A stretch of DNA of 64,000 nt, from NCBI GenBank assembly GCA_036567985.1, contig DATCTK010000049.1, positions 62,001 to 126,000 of the forward strand, read 5' to 3'. Shown here one piece after another: positions 7,763 through 16,966 of this stretch. The position numbers and the translations under genes were made by a program. Origin of the DNA: SZUA-229 sp036567985 (lineage in GTDB: Bacteria > Pseudomonadota > Gammaproteobacteria > SZUA-229). The notes below the pieces were generated by a model that saw only the letters and a list, made by a program, of their open reading frames with translations, was not told the origin of the DNA and searched no databases. Every line of letters starts with the position of its first letter. Within the stretch, counting starts at the first letter, position 1.

Positions 7763-8302
7763 ATGCCTTCATATCTGAAAACATTACTGAGCCTGCCAAT
7801 ACTAATCTGTCTGTATGCCTGTGCACAGCCTGGCTACTTTGATGACCCTGATCCGGAATTTCCCAGCAGCATCACACAGCCGCCCCTCCCTCCTGCCAGG
7901 ACACAAGAAACACAACCCACTCCGGCACAACGACAAACCAGTGAATTCAATCAGGCGTTTGAACAACTCAAGGCCGCAAAATACCGTGCTGCGATTGAAC
8001 AGTTCAAACAGTTTATGCAGCGATACCCACAGAGCGAATATCGCGCCGAAGCCCGTTACTGGATCGGTGAGGCGCACTACCTGGCAAAAGACTACCCACA
8101 GGCGCTGGAACAGTTTTCCCATATCATTATTTATTTTGCCGACAGCGAATTTGCCCGCCAGGCCATGCTAAAATCCGCCGACACCTACCGGGCCATGCAG
8201 GACATTCCCCAGGCAAGGCTGTTCTATCAGCGGGTGATCAAAAACCACCCCGACACCAGTTATGCGGTTAAAGCCACAGAACGACTTCGCCAGCTGCAAT
8301 AG
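7763..8302 (+). CDS. TPR-repeat outer-membrane lipoprotein (YbgF/CpoB-like C-terminal domain)
   Basis: 179 residues. A hydrophobic leader ends in the lipobox L-Y-A-C with Cys20 as the acylation site. A Pro/Gln-rich linker (about 25-60) follows, then three tetratricopeptide repeats (about 60-178). The repeats have the YPQSEYRAEARYWIGEAHY pattern of the YbgF/CpoB and BamD families. It probably sits on the periplasmic face of the outer membrane as a protein-binding scaffold. True CpoB is encoded with tol-pal, is not a lipoprotein and has an N-terminal coiled coil; none of these hold here, so no symbol is given. The ribosome binding site is weak. Confidence 0.8.
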   Translation: MPSYLKTLLSLPILICLYACAQPGYFDDPDPEFPSSITQPPLPPARTQETQPTPAQRQTSEFNQAFEQLKAAKYRAAIEQFKQFMQRYPQSEYRAEARYWIGEAHYLAKDYPQALEQFSHIIIYFADSEFARQAMLKSADTYRAMQDIPQARLFYQRVIKNHPDTSYAVKATERLRQLQ

Positions 8303-8388
8303 AAGCTCCGCAGCTTATAGGGGCAAACCCTGTTCGGCAGCTTGTTAATCCCCAGCAGGATTGTGCTTTATACGGCGTTTAGCCGCTG

Positions 8389-8416
8389 TTTGTTGCCATT
8401 TTTATGGTGGTATATT
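8389..8416 (+). promoter_or_regulatory. Possible gltB promoter
   Basis: TTTGTT (8389-8394) and TATATT (8411-8416) are spaced by 16 bases and would give a leader of about 145 bases before gltB. The match is moderate only. Confidence 0.3.
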
Positions 8417-8476
8417 ACCTGTCACTTATCTTTTTTTTGGGCGGCATTTCCTGTAAAATACTCGACCCCTTGTCCG

Positions 8477-8556
8477 TCGCCCAGACGTTAGTGGGCGAAT
8501 TTCCGGAAAGCTAAATTTATCAATACGCGGGCAGGCGACTACCTGCACCGCGTATT
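8477..8556 (+). promoter_or_regulatory. Structured leader of gltB with two stable hairpins
   Basis: The first hairpin pairs TCGCCCA (8477-8483) with TGGGCGA (8492-8498). The second pairs AATACGCGG (8522-8530) plus GCAGG with CCTGC plus CCGCGTATT (8548-8556), giving 14 base pairs, one bulged A and a 6-nt loop. The base of the second hairpin touches the ribosome binding site AAGAGG at 8557-8562, so folding could affect initiation. No T-run follows either stem. I do not recognise a known riboswitch class. Confidence 0.6.
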
Positions 8557-8567
8557 AAGAGGCAGTT

Positions 8568-11500
8568 ATGAGCGAAAATAACACTATCTTCAATCAGTAC
8601 ACACGACCCAACAAGCACGGTTTATACGACCCTGCAAACGAAACGGAAAACTGTGGCGTAGGCTTTGTCGCTCATATTAAAGGTCAACCCAGCCATCAGA
8701 TCGTTAAAGACGCCGACCATATCCTGCGCCGCATGGTGCACCGTGGCGCCTGTGGCTGCGAAACCAACACCGGTGACGGTGCCGGCATTATGACCAGCCT
8801 GCCCTACGAATTTTTACAGCGTGTTGCCAGGGAAGACCTGTCTGCGGAATTGCCGGAAAAAGGCCGTTACGCTGCCGGTAACGTATTCCTGCCGGTTGAT
8901 GAAAGTGAGCGCGCACGCTGCAAGCAGCGGGTAAACCAGGCCATTGAAGCCTCGGGGCAGACCCTGATCGGCTGGCGCCAGCTGCCGGTTGACCCGATCA
9001 AGGCGGACATCGGCCCGACCGCACGCCGCGCCATGCCACATATGGAACAGCTGTTTATCGCTGCCGCCGACGGCACTGACAACGACGCCTTCGAGCGCGC
9101 ACTGTATGTGCTGCGCAAGGACAGCTCCAATAGCATCCGCAATGATGAAAGCTTCAAGCAGCGTGAAATGTTCTATGTCTGCTCGCTGTCAACCCGGGTG
9201 ATTGTCTACAAGGGCATGCTCAACCCGGACCAGATGATGCCCTTCTACCAGGACCTGAATGCAAGTGATTACACCGCGCACCTGGCGATGGTGCACTCAC
9301 GCTTCTCCACCAACACCTTCCCCTCATGGGATCGCGCCCAGCCCAAGCGCTTTATGAGCCATAACGGCGAAATCAATACTCGCCTGGGCAATGCCAGCTG
9401 GATGCGTGCCCGCGAAGGCACCGCAGAAAGCCCGCTGTTTGGTGACGACATCAAGCGCGTACTGCCGGTGATCGAGCCGGATGTGTCCGATTCGGGCAGC
9501 TTCGACAATGTGCTGGAATTCCTGCTGATGGGTGGCCGCAGCCTGCAGGAAGCGATCATGATGATGGTGCCGGAAGCCTGGCAGAACGACAGCAGCATGT
9601 CGGAAGAAAAGCGCGCTTTCTATGAATACCAGTCGGCACTGATGGAGCCCTGGGATGGCCCGGCCTCGATCGTGTTTACCGATGGTCGTTATATCGGTGC
9701 CACCCTGGATCGTAACGGCCTGCGCCCCAGCCGCTATTACCTGACCCACGACGACCGTGTGGTCATGGCATCCGAAGTTGGCGTGCTGCCGATCGAGCCG
9801 GACAATGTCAAATTCAAGGGCCGCCTGCAGCCGGGCAAGATGTTCCTGATCGACTTCGACCAGGGTCGCATGATTCCCGACGAGGAAGTCAAACACGAAT
9901 TTGCCTCGAAACAGCCCTACCACCAGTGGCTGTCCAACCAGCGTATTTCACTGGCCCAGCTGGAGCCCACCCAGGAACCCCACGGTTTTAACCAGGACGA
10001 CCTGCTGCCGCGCATGCGTGCCTTTGGCTACACCTCGGAAACCATGCAGTTTATGTTGCTGCCACTGGTAAAAGAAGGCCGTGACCCGGTTGGCTCCATG
10101 GGCAATGATGCGGCACTGGCCTGTATGTCAAACAAATCACGGATGATTTACGACTACTTCAAGCAGCTGTTTGCCCAGGTCACCAACCCGGCGATTGACT
10201 CGATCCGTGAAGAAGTGGTGATGTCACTGCAATGCTATATCGGCCCGGAAAAAAACCTGCTGGAATCCAGCGAAGAGCATGCGCATCGCCTGCTGGTGCC
10301 CCACCCGATCATTACCAATGAAGAACTGGCCTCACTGAAACACATTAATTACCGTGGCTGGACTTCGCAAACCATCGATATCACCTATGACAAGGCGGAA
10401 GGCAAAGCCGGCCTGGCGAAGGCCCTGGATCGCATCTGTGCCGAAGCCACCCAGGCGATTAATGACGGCCACAGCCTGGTGATTCTGTCGGATCGCAATG
10501 TCAGTGCCGAACGTGTGCCAGTGAGCGCACTGCTCGCTACCGGCGCGGTGCACCAGCACCTGGTAAAAGAGCACATGCGTACCCGTATCGGCCTGGTACT
10601 GGAATCCGGCGAAGCCCGTGAAGTGCATCATCACTGCCTGCTCACCGGCTACGGCATAGACGCGATCAACCCCTACCTGGCGTTCGAGGCCCTGTGGGAT
10701 GCACAGCGCAAGGGTCTGCTCGATCCCAAAGTTTACGACAACGATGACAAGATCGTTGCCGGCTACCGCAAGTCGGTGGGCAAGGGCATGTTCAAGGTGT
10801 TCGCCAAAATGGGTATCTCCACCCTGCAATCCTATAAAGCGGCGCAAATTTTTGAAGCCGTGGGCCTGGCAGACGACGTGATCGCGCGTTGTTTCGAAGG
10901 CACGGCCAGCCGTATCCAGGGGGTCAGCCTCGACGTACTGGCGGAGGAATCACTGCGCCGCCATGCGCTGGGCTATACCGCCCGCGAAAGCCAGGTCACG
11001 GTACTGCCCAACCAGGGCGATATGCACTGGCGTGCCAATGGTGATCGCCATATGTGGAACCCGCTGAGCATTTCCAGCCTGCAGCAGGCGGCACGCAGCG
11101 GCGATGCCAGTGCCTATGAGCACTTTGCCAAACTGGCTAACGAAGACACTAAGCAATGCACATTGCGCGGCATGCTGAACTTCAAGCAGGGCGTCAATGC
11201 AGCGATTGATATCAGCGAAGTGGAGTCTGCCAAGGACATCGTAAAACGCTTTGCCACCGGTGCCATGAGCTTTGGTTCAATCTCGCCGGAGTCCCATGAG
11301 TCACTGGCAATTGCAATGAACCGCATGGGCGGCAAGTCCAATACCGGTGAAGGTGGTGAGGACTCTGCACGCTGGACCCCGGATGCCAATGGCGATTCAC
11401 GTCGCTCGGCAATCAAGCAGGTAGCCTCCGGTCGCTTTGGTGTGACCATTGATTACCTGACCAATGCCGATGAGCTGCAGATCAAGGTCTCCCAGGGTGC

Positions 11501-13133
11501 GAAGCCCGGTGAAGGCGGCGAACTGCCCGGCACCAAGGTGGACGAACTGATTGCACGCCTGCGTCATTCAACCCCCGGGGTTGGTCTGATCAGCCCACCG
11601 CCACACCATGACATTTACTCTATCGAGGATCTGGCACAACTGATTCACGACCTGAAGAACGCCAATAAAAACGCGCGTATCTCGGTTAAGCTGGTGGCGG
11701 AAAACGGCGTGGGCACCATTGCTTCCGGCGTCACCAAGGCCCATGCAGATCACATTGTGATTGCCGGTCACGATGGCGGTACCGGTGCCTCGCCAATCAC
11801 CTCGATCAAGCACGCTGGTCTGCCGTGGGAGCTGGGGGTTGCGGAAACCCACCAGACCCTGGTGATGAACGACCTGCGTTCACGTGTGGTGATCCAGACT
11901 GACGGCCAGATGAAAACCGGTCGCGATGTGGCGATTGCCGCGCTACTGGGCGCGGAAGAATACGGCTTTGCCACCGCACCGCTGATTACACTGGGTTGCG
12001 TGATGATGCGCAAGTGTCACCTCAATACCTGCCCGGTGGGTATCGCCACCCAGGACAAGGAATTGCGCAAGAAATTCAAGGGCAAGCCCGAGCATGTGGT
12101 CAACTACCTGTTTATGGTGGCGGAAGACCTGCGCCAGATCATGGCCTCGCTGGGTTTCCGCAGCATTAATGAAATGATCGGCCGCGTTGACTGCCTTGAG
12201 CCTGCAACCGATTCCAGCCACTGGAAACAGAGCGGTATCGACCTGAGCATGCTGCTGACCCCGGCGGAAAAACCACACCCCAATGTGGAAGTACACCAGA
12301 CCATCAAGCAGGATCACGGCCTGGAAGCTGCGCTGGACAACCAGCTGATCGAGCTGGCGCAAGATGCGCTGCAGAATGGCAATAAGGTCGACATCGATTT
12401 ACCGGTAATCAATACCAATCGTGTAGTCGGCACCATGCTGTCCCACGAAGTGGCGAAGAAATACGGCTCGGCGATGCTGCCCGATGGCACCATCAATATC
12501 AAACTCACCGGCTCCGCTGGTCAGTCACTGGGCGCCTTCCTTGCCAAGGGCATCACCATTGAAGTGGAAGGCGATGCCAATGACTATGTGGGCAAGGGCC
12601 TGAGCGGTGGTCGCGTGATTGTTGCGCCACCGGAAAACAGCAGCTTTGTCGCCGAAGAAAACATTATCGTGGGTAACGTTTGCCTGTATGGTGCAACCTC
12701 CGGTGAAGCCTATTTCCGCGGCATTGCGGCGGAGCGTTTCTGCGTGCGCAACTCCGGTGCCACTGCGGTGGTGGAAGGCATCGGTGATCACGGTTGTGAA
12801 TACATGACCGGTGGTCGCATTGCAGTACTCGGCTCGGTTGGCCGCAACTTCGCCGCCGGCATGAGCGGTGGTGTTGCCTATATCTGGGATCACCAGGGCG
12901 AGCTGGCGACACGCTGCAATATGGGCATGGTAGAACTGGAAAGCGTTTCTGCCGAGGAAGACATTGCCGAGCTGAAAACCATGATCGAGAACCATCTGAA
13001 ATATACAGGTTCCGCAGTTGCACAGCGCATGCTGAAAGACTGGGATGGTACGCTGAGCCAGTTTGTGAAAGTGATGCCGACCGATTACAAACGGGTACTG
13101 CAGGAGCAGAAGAAAAAAGCCAACGCTGCCTGA
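8568..13133 (+). CDS. gltB: Glutamate synthase large (alpha) subunit
   Basis: 1521 residues, the full bacterial length. A propeptide of 28 residues precedes Cys29 (ENCGVGFVAH), the N-terminal nucleophile of the glutaminase domain after processing. The FMN-binding synthase domain includes GEGGEDSARW, SQGAKPGEGGELPG and GHDGGTGASPITSIKHAG. The 3Fe-4S cysteines are in MMRKCHLNTCPVG, and the C-terminal GXGXG beta-helix follows. With GltD it makes two glutamates from glutamine and 2-oxoglutarate using NADPH. The structured leader suggests control at translation. gltD follows after an unusually long 250-base spacer. Confidence 0.98.
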   Translation: MSENNTIFNQYTRPNKHGLYDPANETENCGVGFVAHIKGQPSHQIVKDADHILRRMVHRGACGCETNTGDGAGIMTSLPYEFLQRVAREDLSAELPEKGRYAAGNVFLPVDESERARCKQRVNQAIEASGQTLIGWRQLPVDPIKADIGPTARRAMPHMEQLFIAAADGTDNDAFERALYVLRKDSSNSIRNDESFKQREMFYVCSLSTRVIVYKGMLNPDQMMPFYQDLNASDYTAHLAMVHSRFSTNTFPSWDRAQPKRFMSHNGEINTRLGNASWMRAREGTAESPLFGDDIKRVLPVIEPDVSDSGSFDNVLEFLLMGGRSLQEAIMMMVPEAWQNDSSMSEEKRAFYEYQSALMEPWDGPASIVFTDGRYIGATLDRNGLRPSRYYLTHDDRVVMASEVGVLPIEPDNVKFKGRLQPGKMFLIDFDQGRMIPDEEVKHEFASKQPYHQWLSNQRISLAQLEPTQEPHGFNQDDLLPRMRAFGYTSETMQFMLLPLVKEGRDPVGSMGNDAALACMSNKSRMIYDYFKQLFAQVTNPAIDSIREEVVMSLQCYIGPEKNLLESSEEHAHRLLVPHPIITNEELASLKHINYRGWTSQTIDITYDKAEGKAGLAKALDRICAEATQAINDGHSLVILSDRNVSAERVPVSALLATGAVHQHLVKEHMRTRIGLVLESGEAREVHHHCLLTGYGIDAINPYLAFEALWDAQRKGLLDPKVYDNDDKIVAGYRKSVGKGMFKVFAKMGISTLQSYKAAQIFEAVGLADDVIARCFEGTASRIQGVSLDVLAEESLRRHALGYTARESQVTVLPNQGDMHWRANGDRHMWNPLSISSLQQAARSGDASAYEHFAKLANEDTKQCTLRGMLNFKQGVNAAIDISEVESAKDIVKRFATGAMSFGSISPESHESLAIAMNRMGGKSNTGEGGEDSARWTPDANGDSRRSAIKQVASGRFGVTIDYLTNADELQIKVSQGAKPGEGGELPGTKVDELIARLRHSTPGVGLISPPPHHDIYSIEDLAQLIHDLKNANKNARISVKLVAENGVGTIASGVTKAHADHIVIAGHDGGTGASPITSIKHAGLPWELGVAETHQTLVMNDLRSRVVIQTDGQMKTGRDVAIAALLGAEEYGFATAPLITLGCVMMRKCHLNTCPVGIATQDKELRKKFKGKPEHVVNYLFMVAEDLRQIMASLGFRSINEMIGRVDCLEPATDSSHWKQSGIDLSMLLTPAEKPHPNVEVHQTIKQDHGLEAALDNQLIELAQDALQNGNKVDIDLPVINTNRVVGTMLSHEVAKKYGSAMLPDGTINIKLTGSAGQSLGAFLAKGITIEVEGDANDYVGKGLSGGRVIVAPPENSSFVAEENIIVGNVCLYGATSGEAYFRGIAAERFCVRNSGATAVVEGIGDHGCEYMTGGRIAVLGSVGRNFAAGMSGGVAYIWDHQGELATRCNMGMVELESVSAEEDIAELKTMIENHLKYTGSAVAQRMLKDWDGTLSQFVKVMPTDYKRVLQEQKKKANAA

Positions 13134-13383
13134 TGGCAGCCCGGGTTCATTGAACGTTTTTGATTTAAAAAGAAAACGCAAATGAACGCGAATAAGCGCA
13201 AATAAACGCGATCTGATACCGGTAAAAAAACCGAATATTCCCGCCAGTACTGGCGGGTGGTGGCCCAGTGTAAAGTTACTGAGCAAACGCACCAGGGTCA
13301 AAAGCTTGCATTAAAGCTTTAGCGTTCATTAGCGGCCTTAGCGTTCATTAGCGTTAATCTTTTCATAAAAGGTTATTTAGACA
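13134..13383. repeat. gltB-gltD spacer: inverted AACGCAAAT-type repeats and an 18-bp palindrome
   Basis: The left arm (13173-13210) is built of AACGC(A/G)AAT-like units. The right arm (13321-13358) is built of the inverse AGCGTTCATT units. Between them lies the perfect palindrome CCCGCCAGTACTGGCGGG at 13240-13257. The same arm-pair layout recurs at 14836-15026 and 56780-57074. The spacer separates two genes that are usually tightly linked, so it looks inserted. Confidence 0.7.
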
Positions 13384-14832
13384 ATGGGTAAAGTAACAGG
13401 TTTTAAAGAGTTCGAACGACAGACGGAAGCCTATCGTGATGCTGAAGAGCGCCTGAAAGACTTTAAGGAAATCTACACCGAACACGATGCGGAGAAGCTG
13501 AGCATTCAGGGTGCACGCTGCATGGATTGCGGTATTCCTTTTTGCCAGTCTGACACCGGCTGCCCGGTTGATAACCTGATTCCGGAATGGAACGACATGG
13601 TGTACAACGACCGCTGGCAGGATGCCAATGCACGTCTGCACTATACAAATAACTTCCCCGAGTTTACCGGCCGTGTTTGCCCGGCCCCCTGTGAAGGTGC
13701 CTGCGTACTGGGCGTGATTGAACCGGCGGTCACCATTAAAAACATCGAGTGTGCAATTGTCGATCGCGCCTTTGACGAAGGCTGGGTCAAGGCCGAAGGC
13801 CCGCAGTCCCGCACTGGTAAAAAAGTCGCGGTGGTGGGTTCCGGCCCTGCAGGTCTGGCTGCGGCACAGCAACTGAATCGCGCCGGTCACAATGTCACTG
13901 TCTATGAACGTGCAGATCGTCTGGGCGGCCTGTTAATGTACGGCATTCCCAATATGAAACTGGAAAAGACACTGATTGATCGTCGTATCGAGCTGATGCG
14001 CGAAGAAGGTGTCGAATTCGTCACCAACGCCAATGTGGGTGACAATGTCGACGTTAAGGAACTGATGGCCAATAACGATGCGATGCTGCTGGCCACCGGC
14101 GCGACCACGCCACGTGACCTGCCGGTTGATGGCCGTGAACTGGATGGCGTGCACTTTGCGATGGAGTTTCTTACCGCCAACACCAAAAGCCTGCTCGACT
14201 CAAATCTTGAAGATGGCAATTACATCAGCGCCAAAGACAAGCATGTGGTGGTGATCGGTGGTGGTGACACCGGCACCGACTGTATCGGCACCTCGCTGCG
14301 TCACGGCTGCAAGTCAGTGGTGAACTTCGAGTTGATGTCAAAGCCACCCGCTGAGCGTGCGGAAAATAACCCATGGCCCGCATGGCCGCATATCTACCGT
14401 GTCGATTACGGTCACGAAGAAGCGGCAAAAGTCCAGGGTAAGGACCCACGCACTTACTGCATTTTATCCAAGGGCTTCCAGGGTGAAGATGGCAAGGTAA
14501 AAAGCGTCACCACCATCGAAGTGGAATGGTTCAGTGATGAGGAAACCGGCCAGTGGAAAATGCAGGAAGTCCCCGGCTCCGAAAAGCAATGGCCAGCGGA
14601 CCTGGTGTTACTGGCAATGGGCTTCCTCGGCCCCGAACATTATATCAGCGATGCCCTGGGCATTGATTATGACCAGCGCTCCAACTACCAGGCAGACTAC
14701 GGTAGCTACGCCACCAGCATCAAGGGCGTGTATGCCGCAGGCGACTGCCGTCGTGGTCAGTCGCTGGTGGTGTGGGGCATCAACGAGGGCCGTGAAGCCG
14801 CCGAGCAGATTGATCAGTATTTGATGAAATAA
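13384..14832 (+). CDS. gltD: Glutamate synthase small (beta) subunit
   Basis: 482 residues. N-terminal cysteine clusters CMDCGIPFC and CPAPCEGAC bind 4Fe-4S centres. An FAD-binding GSGPAGLAAAQQL motif lies near 155, an NADPH-binding VVIGGGDTGTDCIGTS motif near 280, and a C-terminal AAGDCRRGQSLVVWGI FAD motif follows. It takes electrons from NADPH and passes them to GltB. The ATG at 13384 follows AAAGG. A strong terminator comes after the gene. Confidence 0.97.
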   Translation: MGKVTGFKEFERQTEAYRDAEERLKDFKEIYTEHDAEKLSIQGARCMDCGIPFCQSDTGCPVDNLIPEWNDMVYNDRWQDANARLHYTNNFPEFTGRVCPAPCEGACVLGVIEPAVTIKNIECAIVDRAFDEGWVKAEGPQSRTGKKVAVVGSGPAGLAAAQQLNRAGHNVTVYERADRLGGLLMYGIPNMKLEKTLIDRRIELMREEGVEFVTNANVGDNVDVKELMANNDAMLLATGATTPRDLPVDGRELDGVHFAMEFLTANTKSLLDSNLEDGNYISAKDKHVVVIGGGDTGTDCIGTSLRHGCKSVVNFELMSKPPAERAENNPWPAWPHIYRVDYGHEEAAKVQGKDPRTYCILSKGFQGEDGKVKSVTTIEVEWFSDEETGQWKMQEVPGSEKQWPADLVLLAMGFLGPEHYISDALGIDYDQRSNYQADYGSYATSIKGVYAAGDCRRGQSLVVWGINEGREAAEQIDQYLMK

Positions 14833-14835
14833 AAG

Positions 14836-15026
14836 ACTAACGCAAATGAACGCAAATAATCGCGAATACACGCGAATGTTTTTAAGGGTTGTGTGCCGTT
14901 GGCACACAACCCTTAATTTTTTCTGAATACAATTATCTCGGGATTCAACATGAAAAGGCCACAGGCATCAACAACCCGGAATATATTTGCGTTTATTTGC
15001 GTTCATTCGCGTTCATTTGCGTTAAC
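14836..15026. repeat. Inverted AACGCAAAT repeat pair flanking the gltD terminator
   Basis: The left arm (14836-14878) has four AACGCAAAT-like units. The right arm (14985-15026) is their inverse, ATTTGCGTTTATTTGCG and so on. About 105 bases lie between them and contain the gltD terminator. The arms could fold into one long imperfect stem. The dnaG start lies 33 bases beyond the right arm. Confidence 0.75.
14882..14922 (+). terminator. Rho-independent terminator of gltD
   Basis: AAGGGTTGTGTGCC (14884-14897) pairs perfectly with GGCACACAACCCTT (14901-14914) over a 3-nt loop, and AATTTTTTC follows. It is one of the most stable hairpins in the window. Confidence 0.9.
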
Positions 15027-15058
15027 AAAAACACTCAAGCCTGCGGCATAATACGCGG

Positions 15059-16822
15059 ATGGCCGGCCGTATTCCCCAACAATTTATCGATGACCTGATC
15101 AACCGAGCAGACATAGTTGATGTGGTGGACACCCGGGTTGCGCTAAAAAAACGCGGCAAGGAATACGTTGCCTGCTGTCCGTTCCATAATGAAAAGTCAC
15201 CGTCGTTTACGGTAAGCCAGAGCAAGCAGTTCTATCACTGTTTTGGCTGTGGCGCCCACGGCACTGCACTGGGCTTTATTATGGAATACGAGCGACTGGA
15301 TTTTGTCGATGCGGTGGAAGCACTGGCTGCCGAATACCATATGGAAGTGCCCCGTGAACAGGGCACACACGAGCGTCCCCAGGAAGACAAGCAACCACTG
15401 TACGATGTACTGCAACAGGCGGCTGAGCGTTACGCTGGTGAACTGAAAAAAACACCCCGCGCCATCGACTACCTGAAACAGCGCGGCCTGAGTGGTGAGG
15501 TCGCCAGAACCTTCCAGCTGGGTTATGCACCGGACAGCTGGGATTTTATTCTGGCGCAGCACAGTAGCAACCCCGCACAACAGGCCGCCTGCCTCAAGGC
15601 CGGGCTGACCATCGAGAAAAACCCGCAAAAACACTACGACCGTTTCCGTGATCGCATTATGTTTCCGATTCGCGACCGCCGTGGCCGGGTCATCGGCTTT
15701 GGTGGGCGCATTCTCGACAGGGGCGAACCCAAATATCTCAATTCCCCTGAAACCCCGGTATTCCATAAAGGCGAAGAACTGTATGGCCTGTACGAAGCCC
15801 GCCAGGCAGTAAAAGATTTACAGCGGCTGATTATTGTCGAAGGCTATATGGATGTGGTGGCACTGGCGCAACACGGCATTCCCTATGCCGTGGCCACACT
15901 GGGGACCGCCACCTCGCAGCAGCAGATCAGCAAACTGTTCCGTATCGTGCCGGAACTGGTGTTCTGTTACGACGGCGACGCGGCGGGAAAAAAAGCCGCC
16001 TGGCGCGCGCTGGAAAATGCACTGCCGGTATTGCGGGATGGGGTGCAGGCCCGCTTCCTGTTCCTGCCCGACGGTGAAGACCCGGACAGCCTGGTGCGCA
16101 AGGAAGGCCAGCAGGCCTTCGAGCAACGCCTGCAACAGGCCACGCCCCTCTCCGATTTTTTACTATCCCATCTGGCGGAGCCGCTGGACCTGTCCGCCGC
16201 CGATGGTAAGGCACGATTGTCCGAGCTGGCAAAGCCGCTGATCGGAAAAATTACAGCCGGCGTGTTTAAAGACCTGCTGCTGGATCAGTTATCACAGATG
16301 ATCGGCCTCTCCAGTAATTCGCTGCAGCAGCACATTCCGGCACAATCGGTCACAACAGAAGGCCGCCCGCTACAACCAACGGCGCGCCAGAAAAAACATC
16401 AGGTAAGCATGACCCCCACCCGACTGGTGATTGCACTGCTGCTGCAACATCCAGAAACCGCGCAACAGTGCCGTATCCCCGAGGAGTTGCGCGCCTCGGA
16501 TATGCCCGGCCTCGCACTGCTGATACAGCTGCACGACACCATTGTGCAAACCGCGGCCAACTCACCTTCGGTGCTGCTGGAACGCTGGCGTGGCTCTGCC
16601 GATGAATCCATTATGACCCGGCTGATGCAGCTGGATATACCCGGCAGCGGTGAAGAAGACGAAAAACAGCAACTGATCAATGATGCACTGCATAAGCTGG
16701 TACAAAAGCACCGGGAATACCGCATGGAGGCGCTATTGCAGAAAAGCCGCAGCACACCGTTAAATGACGACGAGCGGGCCGAGCTGAGCCGCCTCTACCT
16801 GCGGGATGCGCCCCCGGAATAA
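15059..16822 (+). CDS. dnaG: DNA primase DnaG
   Basis: 587 residues. The CHC2-type zinc site uses Cys40, His43, Cys61 and Cys64. The TOPRIM core carries VEGYMDVVALAQHG and the metal-binding YDGDAAGKKAAWRAL. The C-terminal part is the DnaB-helicase interaction domain. It lays RNA primers at the replication fork. In most relatives dnaG sits between rpsU and rpoD. Here rpsU is 10 kb upstream and a metK unit follows instead of rpoD, so the macromolecular-synthesis operon is broken up. Confidence 0.97.
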   Translation: MAGRIPQQFIDDLINRADIVDVVDTRVALKKRGKEYVACCPFHNEKSPSFTVSQSKQFYHCFGCGAHGTALGFIMEYERLDFVDAVEALAAEYHMEVPREQGTHERPQEDKQPLYDVLQQAAERYAGELKKTPRAIDYLKQRGLSGEVARTFQLGYAPDSWDFILAQHSSNPAQQAACLKAGLTIEKNPQKHYDRFRDRIMFPIRDRRGRVIGFGGRILDRGEPKYLNSPETPVFHKGEELYGLYEARQAVKDLQRLIIVEGYMDVVALAQHGIPYAVATLGTATSQQQISKLFRIVPELVFCYDGDAAGKKAAWRALENALPVLRDGVQARFLFLPDGEDPDSLVRKEGQQAFEQRLQQATPLSDFLLSHLAEPLDLSAADGKARLSELAKPLIGKITAGVFKDLLLDQLSQMIGLSSNSLQQHIPAQSVTTEGRPLQPTARQKKHQVSMTPTRLVIALLLQHPETAQQCRIPEELRASDMPGLALLIQLHDTIVQTAANSPSVLLERWRGSADESIMTRLMQLDIPGSGEEDEKQQLINDALHKLVQKHREYRMEALLQKSRSTPLNDDERAELSRLYLRDAPPE

Positions 16823-16851
16823 TAGCGCAGGCAGTCGGGAACAGCCCAAAC

Positions 16852-16880
16852 TAGGCATTTTAAATAATCTGGTTTATAAT
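16852..16880 (+). promoter_or_regulatory. Promoter of the SAH-riboswitch/metK unit
   Basis: TAGGCA (16852-16857) and a perfect TATAAT (16875-16880) with a 17-base spacer. Transcription would begin just at the first base pairs of the riboswitch at 16889. Confidence 0.6.
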
Positions 16881-16888
16881 TCACTTCG

Positions 16889-16966
16889 CACCGAGGGGCG
16901 CTGCAGCAGATTCCTTCCTATCATAGGGCTGTCAGGCTCGGTGTATTCATATTGAACGGCGCTCAT
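16889..16966 (+). promoter_or_regulatory. S-adenosylhomocysteine (SAH) riboswitch
   Basis: The conserved SAH aptamer layout is visible. P1 pairs CACCGAG (16889-16895) with CTCGGTG (16937-16943). GGCGCTGCAG follows the 5' strand of P1, an internal hairpin region comes next, and AACGGCGCTCA (16956-16966) carries the pseudoknot strand. GGCGCT at 16897-16902 can pair with GGCGCT at 16958-16963. The class binds SAH and turns on genes that remove it. Here it precedes metK, ahcY and metF. The pseudoknot strand also starts a second hairpin, listed separately. Confidence 0.88.

Noticed and set aside
12525..13301. Minus-strand open frame of 258 codons over the gltB 3' end
   Set aside because: Antisense to the conserved GXGXG domain of gltB; no family features.
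13173..13358. CRISPR array
   Set aside because: Units are 9-10 bases, without regular unique spacers, and occur as inverted arms; no cas genes are present.
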